Of a stretch of 64,000 nt of DNA, positions 56,161 to 64,000 are shown in pieces. The first letter of the stretch is position 1. Each line of letters begins with the position of its first letter. The position numbers and the translations under genes are program-made. The stretch spans positions 127,454,112 through 127,518,111 of the forward strand of contig CM038047.1 of the NCBI GenBank assembly GCA_021397845.1. Direction: 5' to 3'. A model generated the notes under the pieces. It ran no database searches. It worked only from the letters and a program-made list of their open reading frames with translations, and was not told the DNA's origin. This stretch comes from Areca catechu (taxonomy: Eukaryota; Streptophyta; Magnoliopsida; Arecales; Arecaceae).

Positions 56161-56790
56161 ATTCAAAAGGATTAATGACCCCTAATTCTCTTCTAATCAT
56201 ACTGAACCTATCTTCATTAAGAGGCTTGGTCAGAATATCATCAAGTTGGATTTCAATACAAACAAATTTAAGCATAACATCATTGTTTTGAACATGGTCT
56301 CTAATAAAATGATGTCTAATTTCTATATGCTTACTTTTTGAGTGTTGAACTAGATTTTTAGTTAAGTTAATTTTATTTGTATTATCATATCTTATAGGTG
56401 TCTTAGTTAATTTGATGCCAAAATCCTTAAGTTGTTATTTAATCTACATGATTTGAGCACAATAACTTCCAGCTGTAATATATTCCACTTCAACTATAGA
56501 CAATGCAACTGAATTTTGTTTTTTGCTAAACCAAGAGTTAAATTAACTCCAAGGAATTGACAAGTTCTAGAAGTATTTTTTTATTTAATTTATAACCAGC
56601 AAAATCAGCATCAGAATATGCAATTAAATCTATAGCTGAGTTCTTAGAGTACCATACTCCAATATCCCCAGATAAATATCTAAGTATGCATTTAACGACC
56701 AATAAATATGATTCATTGGGCTCAGATTGATATTTTACACCCATACATATACTAAACATAATATCTGATCTACTTGTAGTTAAATACAAT
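56161..56790 (-). pseudogene. RNase H of Sirevirus S
   Basis: Minus-strand: YLTTSRSDIMFSICMGVKYQ and AYSDADFAGYKLNKK (SDADFAG motif) at 56789-56570, then QNSVALSIVEVEYIAAGSCC near 56450-56520, KHIEIRHHFIRDHV near 56280-56320 and ILTKPLNEDRF near 56195-56235. Frame breaks near 56570 and a stop near 56530. The Asp and Glu positions of copia RNase H are still readable. Confidence 0.85.
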
Positions 56791-57835
56791 AAAGATCTAA
56801 TGATGCTTTTATAAAGTTTTTATCTACTTTCTTACCAAATTCATCCTTGTCAAGCTTACATGAAGGGCTCATAGGTGTACCAATAGGTTTAGTCTTCTCC
56901 ATCCCAAACTTTTTTAGAATCTCCTTTATGTATTTAGCTTGGTTGATGAAAATTCCTTCATGAGTTTGTTTGATCTGGAGTCCAAGAAAGTAGCTCAATT
57001 CTTCCATCATGCTCATCTTGAACTCTCTCTGCATAAGCTTTGCAAATTCTTGACAAAGAGATTCATAGTGGCACCAAAGATAATATCGACATAGATTTGA
57101 ACTACTAAGAGATCGTCAGCCTTTTTCTTTAAAAACAAGGTTGTATCTACATAACCCCAAGTAAAATCATTTTTAATTAAAAATTTACTTAATCTTTCAT
57201 ACCTTGCACGGGAGGCCTGTTTTAAATCATAAAGTGCTTTATTAGTTTGAAAACATGGTCAGGATATGCATGATTTTCAAAATCAGGTGGTTGTTTTACA
57301 AAAACTTCTTCTGCAATGTAACCATTCAAAAATACACTTTTAACATCCATTTGAAATAATTTGAAATCCATAAAACATGCAAAAGCTAGAAGTAATCTAA
57401 TAGCTTCAAGTCTAACCACTAGAGCAAAGGTTTCATCAAAATCAATTCCTTCTTCTTGATTGTAATCCTTAGCTACCAGTCTAACCTTGTTTCTAGTTAC
57501 TATTCCATTTTCATCCAATTTATTTCTAAATACCCATTTAGTGCCAATTATAAAAGTATTAGATTGTCTTTCTATTAGTGTCAAAACTTTATTTCTTTCA
57601 AATTGGTTTAATTCCTTTTGCATAGCAATCATCTAATTTGGATCCCTTTTAGCTTCTTCTATATTCTTAGGTTCTATTTATGTAACAAAAATAATATAAT
57701 CACATTCATTTCTAATAGAGATCTAGTTCTTATCCCTTTTGATGGATCTCCTGAGATTATTCCTTAGGATGTCCATGAGCATATCTTCATTCTTTAGGTA
57801 AATCCTTATCCTTTGATAAAAATCTTGTGACTTCT
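56791..57835 (-). pseudogene. Reverse transcriptase of Sirevirus S
   Basis: 57632-57222 open: WVFRNKLDENGIVTRNKVRL, GIDFDETFALVVRLEAIRLL, MDVKSVFLNGYIAEEVFV. The active site near 57083-57094 reads IYVDIIFGAT where copia has YVDDIIFG, so one catalytic Asp codon is lost. 57034-56780 follows with EELSYFLGLQIKQTHEGIFI. The upstream linker (57835-57640) shows DLPKEWRYAHGHPK and IRTRSLLEMN, the Sirevirus stretch before RT. The sequence stops at about 57835, where the LTR of copia I begins. Confidence 0.88.
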
Positions 57836-57839
57836 TTTT

Positions 57840-59773
57840 CGTTCTCTTTTTTTTTTATCTTCTTTGTTGTCTTTGAAAGGATGATCATGAAAGGAAAGCA
57901 AAGCATGCATGGTAGAAAAAAAAAGTATTTTAAAATAATTTTAAAATAAGCACAATGAAAGGCTTGGTAGATCGATCAAAATAATCTATCAATCTGCCTG
58001 CTACAGGAACAAGAATGATAATGTACCATGCAAAAGATGTCAGAAGCAGGAAAAGAACCAAAAGGCATAAAGATACCTTACCATTTATCTTAAAAAGGAG
58101 GTTGTGAAAAGCCCTTGAGCCACACACGTGTCTGGTCTCTATGGGTAGTTCACACCAGGGCTCGATTCTAATCAACTCCAAAAAAGTGCTAGCTCCTTAG
58201 GATCCTAAAGGCTGATCTACTTCTTCTTGGAAGACAAGGAGGACAGGTAGAACCCTTTCTAACTAGCTCTCTTCCCAAGACCTAGCTTGAGTGCTAGGTA
58301 GTCACACATCCAAAACACTAGTCCTCCCAAGCCCCTTTTCTTATTTAATAAGAAAACTCTTTTTTCTCTCCAACCAACATCCCCTAAAACAACCCTTATC
58401 TATAGAGGCAGCCATGAGAGGGAGAAAGAAAAAGGAGTGATTGGGAGAGAAGGTCAAGGGCTATACTAAATTGGCTCTAAGCTCATAAGGCAAGAATGAC
58501 CATCATTCCATGAATTCTTGGATCCAAAACTAGCCAAAATTCAAATTTTGAATTGAGGTCAAAACCTTCCAAAGAATAACCATCATTCCATGAAGGCTAG
58601 GAGCCAAAACAAACCAGAATTCAAATTTTGAATTGAGGTCAAAACTTTCCAAAAATTCTTTCCAGAATTTCTGCTTGTCACAGCCAAGTGTCGACACTTC
58701 CTAGTGTCGACTTTCCAAGTGTCGATAGTTGCAATTGTTGACACTTCTAAGTGTCGAAGTGTCAACACTTAGAAGTGTGGACACTTGGAATATGGTAAAT
58801 CATATTGACCTCCAGTGATGGCAAACGATTCTCAATCATCGATCAACCTTTAGATCAGATAAAAATCCCTATGGTGTGTGACCCCATAGGTTCGAACACT
58901 AAGCCGGTAGCACTAGAACACTTCCAGTACCAGTCAAAGTCATCATCTAGCAATGATGTCCGATATCCGGATAGGTCGAAGATTGCATAGCAACTTTCTA
59001 GAACCTCTAGCATATGGTTATTGCATAATTCATCCCTTTGACCTCAAAATGCTTAAGATGACCTAGGGTTTTACTACCAACCCTAATCTAGTAAATCCAG
59101 ATTATGTCTCACATTACAAGTTCTGTGACTCTTCACAGGAACTATCGTGGCCAAGGTTTTGCTAAATTGAGACATAGTGAGTCGTTCACTCCAAACCATT
59201 TGGAGGGGTCAATCCCATCTTGATCCACCACCGCTCCATAAGTACTTGACTATAACCAGAAGCCTTTCATCACTGGATTAGAAATCCAGGTAGTCTGGCA
59301 CCAAAGTATAGTGAGTTGCTTGCAAGCTACCATGGTGACCTTAGGTTTGAGGGACACATATACCCATATCCCTTCACGAGCAACCCTTTGGCAGAAGGGA
59401 GCTCCACAGTTGGTCATATTCAATGAGATCTCATACATTTCACCTGTATGTCACATCAGTGTCTTTACACTCCTTGGTTAAGAGGACAACCAATAAATAT
59501 GACATACAATAACTTACACTTGATACATCACCATCCTATAATAATGTATCATTTGGTTGTGAACCAGTTTAAGAACTACTCGATATATCCTCTCTATATC
59601 AAACATAATATAGTTATAAGGACTCCATCATACAAGAGTTTTTTTTAGAGAAATGCATATGTAATGAACAACCAAAAGAATAACTTTTATTCAATAAAAA
59701 ATTAAAATATAATTACAAAATAGCACAACCGTATACAGTCTAGATGATTGGCTTTAGGACATAATTCTTAACA
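57840..59773 (-). repeat. 3' LTR of copia I (left edge uncertain)
   Basis: Minus strand starts TGTTAAGAATTATGTCC at 59773 right after the purine tract AAGTGGGAGT. The left edge is somewhere near 57840-57960, where Sirevirus sequence ends. It contains AAGTGTCGACACTT palindromes (58684-58790) and an 83-bp direct duplication at about 58496-58650. No protein is supported inside. Confidence 0.6.
58496..58650. repeat. Two-copy direct repeat in LTR of I
   Basis: ACCATCATTCCATGAA...TTCAAATTTTGAATTGAGG appears twice, about 83 bp apart. Confidence 0.8.
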
Positions 59774-60241
59774 ACTCCCACTTGGACTAAAGCCAATCAG
59801 TACAGAATCATATTCCCATTTTTCATTTAAAACTATCGAACTCTTAAACTCTGATGGCTTTAGTAAAGGGGTTAGCCAGGTTTTCCTTTCCATCAATCTT
59901 CTAAAGGTTAATGTCACCTCGTTCCACGATCTCTCATACAAGGTGATAGTGTCATATAATGTGTTTTGTACAGTGATGAGACTTCGGCTCTTTGGCATGA
60001 GCAATGGCTCCAATGCTATCATAATACACCGGAATAGGACCATCTAGGGAAGGTGCCACTCCCAGCTTGCCAAGGAACTTTCACAACCACATTGCTTCCT
60101 TTGCTACATCCGATGCTACAATGATTCTGTTTCAAATATTGAGTCCACTACAGTAGGCTGCTTGGAACTTTTTTAGCAGATCGCTCCTCCATTTAGGATA
60201 AAGACAAATCTTGACATACTCTTGCTGTCATCCCTATCTGA
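59774..60241 (-). pseudogene. RNase H of copia I
   Basis: Minus strand shows VASDVAKEAMWLWKFLGKLG near 60060-60120, YYDSIGAIAHAKEPKSHHCT near 59960-60030, IVERGDINL near 59905 and NLANPFTKAI near 59850. Frames shift between pieces. Order and motifs are those of copia RNase H. Confidence 0.8.
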
Positions 60242-60784
60242 CTAAAAATCGGAGTCAGCATACCTCATAAATTTTAAGTCAGGTTCTCCATAAATCAGCC
60301 ATTGGTCTCTAGTATTTTGCAAATGCTTATAGATGGTCTTTACCACTTTCCAATGAGCTTCACCTAGGTCAGACCAGTATCTACTCACTATGCCTAGTGA
60401 GTATGCCATGTCTGTTCTAGTACATGTCATGGTGTACATAATAGAACCCACTACTGAAGCATATGGGATTCTACTCATACGCTCTCTCTCCTCAAGAGTT
60501 ATCGAATAATCCCTTTTGGAGAGAGCAATTCCAGTGCCTATCGAGAGATAGCCTTTCTTGGAATTTTTCATGTTGAACCGCTTCAGCACTTGCTGATATA
60601 CGTAGGCTGGGACAGTCCCAGAAGCCTTTTAGATCTATCTCTATAGATCTTCATACCAAGTATGTAAGAGGATTCACCCAAGTCCTTCATAGAGAACTGA
60701 GATGACAACCAAACCTTTATTCCTTGTAGTGCTAGGATGTCACTCCCGATTAAGAGAATGTCATCCACATACAACACAAGGAAC
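60242..60784 (-). pseudogene. Reverse transcriptase of copia I, C-terminal part
   Basis: 60777-60583 opens MLYVDDILLIGSDIL with an intact YVDD, then FSMKDLGESSYILGMKIYRD. 60589-60242 continues with VVGSIMYTMTCTRTDMAYSL and the start of RNase H. A one-base shift separates the two frames near 60590. H is inserted directly upstream of LYVDD. Confidence 0.88.
60780..60784. repeat. Left target site duplication of H (GGAAC)
   Basis: GGAAC here, GCAAC at 63779-63783: one mismatch, in line with the old-looking LTRs. Confidence 0.6.
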
Positions 60785-61396
60785 TGATGGGGACCTCACC
60801 AGCATGAATCCTGGAGCAAGCACGAATCTTGGAGCACGCGAATCTCGGTTCATAACTCGAATAAATTTAGGATTTATTTTTTATTTGAAATTTGAATTAG
60901 GATTTGGTTGGTTAGGATTGAGATATGGATAGGCTTATCTTATCCTACCTTGTATTTGAATTTGAGTCATCCCTATCTTTTTATCCTGTATTCAAATTCA
61001 AATGAGGGTTGGACAGGTCTATAAATACCACCCCCAGTCCTTTGTAAGAAAAGAGTTTTTCGAGAAAAAAAATTTGAGTTTTTAAAAGAGTGATTCTTCT
61101 TCCCTTCGAGCATGGGCATGATGCCCTAGTTATCCCATTCCCATTACATCTTCTTTATCCCTTCGTGACCTTTGAGATTCATACTAGCACCTCCAAGTAT
61201 CGAGGAGGGTGTAATGCCCTAGAGGTGAGAGGTCACCTCATTAGGGTGAGACCCAAAGTTCATGAGTTCCAAACTCTGTCTTCCAGTCCTGCTATTCCTT
61301 TGCCACCCTTTACCTAAAAAAATTCTAAAAAAAATATGACACCCTAATTTTGGTGACTTCTAGGCTCACCAATGATCCTATCCCTGTCCCTCATAA
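60785..61396 (+). repeat. 5' LTR of H
   Basis: 612 bp, TGATGGGGACCTCACC...CCCTCATAA (CATCA in the 3' copy). TATA CTATAAATA at 61019-61027. Confidence 0.88.
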
Positions 61397-61400
61397 TTTT

Positions 61401-61412
61401 TGGTATCAGAGT
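61401..61412 (+). promoter_or_regulatory. Primer binding site of H (tRNA-iMet)
   Basis: TGGTATCAGAGT, 11 of 12 matching the tRNA-iMet complement. Confidence 0.85.
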
Positions 61413-63156
61413 CCAGAAAAAATTAGGGTACCCAGATTCCCTTTTATCCCGCCAGCCCTTATCGTCCCCGTCCTCCATCTTCCACCAGGTCCAGCACCCC
61501 TTGGTCGCCTCCCCCATCTACCTCCATCGCTGTTTTCCTTCACATCGATCGCCATTATTCCGTTGCTGTTTCATTGGACCACGACCGGTCACTGCAGACA
61601 TCATCTTCCTCAAACCCACGCCCATCCGCTCGTGCCTGCCATGGCCCAAGCCTCCCATCATCCGTAAGTTTCCTCCAGCCACCCTATCATCCGTAAGCCT
61701 CTTCCAGTTATATCCATCCGACCTCCCTCTTCCACGCAGTCTCCGACAGCCGCACCGCCCATTCCAAGACAGTCTCCATCGTTCACTGCCCTCCCCATCA
61801 TCCCCAAAGCCCCTATTCCAACCCACCTCCCTGTCCTTAAAGAAGATAGTCGACGATCCTCCCGTCACCAAGATCCCACTCCGTCGAGCCCGAGCTGCCA
61901 GACCTTCCTTCCACATCTCCCATAGCCAGAGCATGCCCCCCTCTATTTCACTCTGCAAGGTCTTCCCTGAAGCTCAGATCCAAGCTCCACCGCTATGCCT
62001 GCGATGTCGGTTCTCCCCACCATCTCCCTCTCCGCCGTGATCGCCCGCCTCCGCCAGTGCCTCGACCACCCTCTCCGTCGTCCGAACCCCCTCCTCCAGC
62101 CTCCCATCGCCAGGCATCCCTCATTTGGTCCGCCGCGATGCCGTCAACAACCCCAGCTTCCCTCTACGGAGTGCTCGCCCGAACCAAGTGCATCTTCTCT
62201 CCCCCCTGCTCCTTGGGTCTCAGTGACCGTGCCAGACATCTGCCCGGCCAATCTCCACCAGATCCGGTGACCCTCCTCCCAGGAATCAGGCCTTCGCACG
62301 GACCCTCCTTCATCATCGCCTCTTTGTTTCTTGTGAAAAGCATCACCCAACATCCGCCGCTGCAATCCCCTACCCCTCCTCCATGGCCTCCGATGATGAC
62401 ACATCCAGCCTCAATCGCCCACGCCTCCCTCTGTTGGATCCCAATGCCTGATCCCTCCTTCCGATCCTCTGTCAACCGACTGTCCACCTCCGGTCTTTCC
62501 GGCCAGGTGCATCTTCCCGTTCCTAGCTTTTGGACATCCCGTGCGCTCGGCCACACTTCCGATGCCTATTGCCATCTTACCACCGAAGGCCAGCTTCCCC
62601 TCCTTGGAGAACGAAGCCCTTGTTTCCCTCCGAGATTGTCCGATGCCACCTTCTCTGGTTCATCACCCACGAAGCCTCTGCCCAGATGCCCAGCTCCCCT
62701 GTTCCACGAAGCCACTATTCTGCCATCAACGAAGACAGCCCCAGGCTCGCCTACCTCCCGGTCCACCGTCACCGGACCTCCCTCATCCGGTCGTCCTCGA
62801 GCCCGGTTCACCTCCCTACTCCTCGGGCTCACCGTAGTAGCTCCGGGCATCCCCGATGCCGGCCTCTTCTTCAGACCACATCTCCTCGGAGATCTCGCCT
62901 GAACACCTCCTTTCGTCTGGTGCAAAGCTCCTATTCCAAGAAGCGTGCAAGAAGAAAATTCGACGATCTACTGTTGAAAGAAGACGGGAATAGCTATTCC
63001 CACTATTCCTGATATTTCACACTTATCCCAGCCTTATTCTTGATTGGAATAAGTCCATTTATTTTAATTTGGGTTGAGTTAAAAAAAAAAAATCATTCTA
63101 CAGGTCATGTGCATCCTAGAGCCAGCCTGACTCGACGGAGTCGTGTTTTCCCTACC
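61413..63156 (+). other. GC-rich cargo of H
   Basis: 61430 to about 62990 is strikingly C-rich on the plus strand, unlike the AT-rich LTRs and neighbours. Long frames are open on both strands (for example 61372-62040 and 62057-62902 plus; 61958-61518 minus), which is expected of GC-rich DNA and not evidence of coding; the products are Pro/Ser-rich and match nothing I recognise. After it comes an AT-rich stretch with 12 A at 63081-63092. It could be a captured host fragment or a leader-like sequence; not decided. Confidence 0.6.
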
Positions 63157-63165
63157 TCAGGGGAA

Positions 63166-63778
63166 TGATGGGGACCTCACCAGCAAGAATCCTGAAGCAA
63201 GAATGAATATTAAAGCCGCATGAATCTCGAAACATATCTCGAATAAATTTAGGATTTATCTTTTATTTGAAATTTGAATTAGGATTTGGTTGGTTAGGAT
63301 TGAGATATGGATAGGCTTATCTTATCATATCTTATATTTGAATTTGAGTCATCCCTATCTTTTTATCCTGTATTCAAATTCAAATAAGGGTTGGACAGGT
63401 CTATAAATTCTACCCTCAGTCCTTTGTAAAAAAAGAGTTTTTTGAAAAAAAAAAATTTAAGTTTTTAGAAGAGTGATTCTTCTTGCCTTCGGGCATGGGC
63501 ATGATGCCCTAGTTATCCCCTTCCCATTACATCTTTTTTATCCCTTCGTGAGCATTGAGATTCATCCTAGCACCTCCAAGTATCGAAGAGGGTGTAATGC
63601 CCTAGAGGTGAGAGGTCTCTTCGTTAGGGTGAGTCCCAAAGTTCATGAGTTCCAAACCCTGTCTTCCAGCCCCACTATTCCTTTGCCACCCTTTACCTAA
63701 AAAAAATTGAAAAAAAATATGATACCCTAATTTTGGTGACTTCTAGGCTCACCAATGATCCTACCTTGTCCCTCATCA
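63166..63778 (+). repeat. 3' LTR of H
   Basis: 613 bp; TGATGGGGACCTCACC...CCTCATCA. TATA-like CTATAAATT at 63401-63409. Confidence 0.88.
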
Positions 63779-63783
63779 GCAAC

Positions 63784-64000
63784 ACTATCATATAACCATT
63801 AACCCATTTGTAAATGCAAGGTTCTTCTACATTCCTAATAAAGCCATACGACTTGACACACCTATCAAATCATATGTTCCAACTCCATAATGCTTGTTTC
63901 AGTCCATAGATGGACCTTTGAAGCTTGCACACCTTTGACTCATCTATGGATGTGAACCCTTCAGGTTGTATCATATACACTTTCTCTTCCAGCTCACCAT
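63784..64000 (-). pseudogene. Reverse transcriptase of copia I, upstream part
   Basis: Minus strand reads ELEEKVYMIQPEGFTSIDES, KVCKLQRSIYGLKQALWSW and later CIYKWVNGYMIV, the copia RT stretch immediately before LYVDD. The window edge cuts it. Together with 60242-60784 it proves that H lies inside one RT gene. Confidence 0.88.

Larger units (their letters stand above)
44298..57835 (-). mobile_element. Sirevirus-like Ty1/copia element S (5' part missing), split by D
   Basis: Minus-strand copia element. Going left from 57835: integrase/RT linker, RT, RNase H, env-like ORF, non-coding repeat region with several polypurine tracts, 3' LTR 44298-45740. Order and sequence (LNQFERNKVLTLIERQS; NGYIAEEVFVKQPPDFENHA) match Sireviruses. 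D (about 47866-54707) splits the env-like region. Gag, protease and most of integrase would be to the right but are cut off by copia I. Confidence 0.85.
60785..63778 (+). mobile_element. Element H: small non-autonomous LTR element with GC-rich interior
   Basis: 2994 bp. LTRs 60785-61396 and 63166-63778, PBS at 61401, purine-type site before the 3' LTR, imperfect 5-bp duplication, inserted in the copia I RT. LTR ends (TGATGGGGAC...CATCA), PBS spacing and the CTCGACGGAGTCGTG stretch upstream of the 3' LTR resemble the chromovirus family of A-E (CTCGACAGGGTCGAG there). No gag, protease, RT or integrase motif in either strand of its 1.77-kb interior. LTRs differ by roughly 8% by eye, so the insertion is old. 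Confidence 0.85.
57840..63999 (-). mobile_element. Ty1/copia element I (Tork/Angela type), 5' part outside window
   Basis: Minus strand. RT at 64000-63784 and 60784-60242 (split by H), RNase H 60241-59774, purine tract, 3' LTR from 59773 leftward. RT and RNase H wording (SKRLLGLSQ, SRIPYASVVGSIMYTMTCTR) fits the Tork/Angela group, not Sirevirus, so this is a second copia lineage inserted in S. Confidence 0.8.

Noticed and set aside
61372..62902. Two long plus-strand frames (222 and 281 codons) in H as host-like genes
   Set aside because: They lie in very C-rich DNA where stop codons are rare on both strands, overlap other long frames, are Pro/Ser-rich and match no family I recognise. Kept as cargo of unknown origin.

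Overview
This window is plant nuclear DNA made almost entirely of LTR retrotransposons inserted into one another. I see no convincing host gene, rRNA, tRNA or CRISPR array. Evidence for a flowering plant: Ty3/gypsy chromoviruses with a canonical chromodomain, a Tat-lineage Ty3/gypsy element with a second RNase H and an antisense ORF, a Sirevirus-like Ty1/copia element, and primer sites matching plant initiator-tRNA-Met. The species cannot be read from the sequence. All element names (A to I, S) are local labels.

Left nest (1 to about 43.6 kb). Remains of chromovirus F (tail at 41.6-43.6 kb) appear to be interrupted by Tat element G (pol 1-2985 on +, tandem repeats, antisense ORF pieces, 3' LTR 40725-41494). 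Inside G sits chromovirus A (4990-37742). Inside A's RT/RNase H junction sits B (10642-34205), a three-LTR/two-interior tandem with one perfect ATGGA target duplication. Inside B's first LTR sits C (11237-17389, minus, CCATC duplication). Inside B's second interior sits E (23371-32254, plus, GAACC duplication). LTR divergence judged by eye agrees with this order: A is oldest, then B, then E (about 1%), then C (two substitutions and three 1-base indels in 1.45 kb).

Right nest (44.3 to 64 kb). A minus-strand Sirevirus S (3' LTR 44298-45740, repeat-rich 3' region, env-like ORF, RNase H, RT) is split by the minus-strand chromovirus derivative D (about 47866-54707). Just upstream of RT it is broken by a second copia, I (minus, LTR ending at 59773, RNase H, RT). 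I is itself split inside RT by H (60785-63778, plus), a small two-LTR element with no gag or pol and a GC-rich interior.

How the parts relate. E is the only nearly complete autonomous element (gag, PR, RT, RNH, IN, chromodomain; two 1-nt frameshifts). B, C and D are deletion derivatives that lost PR/RT/RNH. They share E's primer site, a conserved leader of about 350 nt, a GGGAGAAT-type polypurine site and a chromodomain tail, as expected of elements moved in trans by an E-like helper. C and D each keep a long open ORF in which gag sequence is fused to a diverged, catalytically dead integrase-core segment. That shared architecture is the most interesting protein-level signal. The strongest DNA-level oddities are a triplicated LTR-end/PBS unit in D, an array of tRNA-iMet-end-like TATCAGAGC repeats in S, the three-LTR tandem B, and the GC-rich cargo of H.
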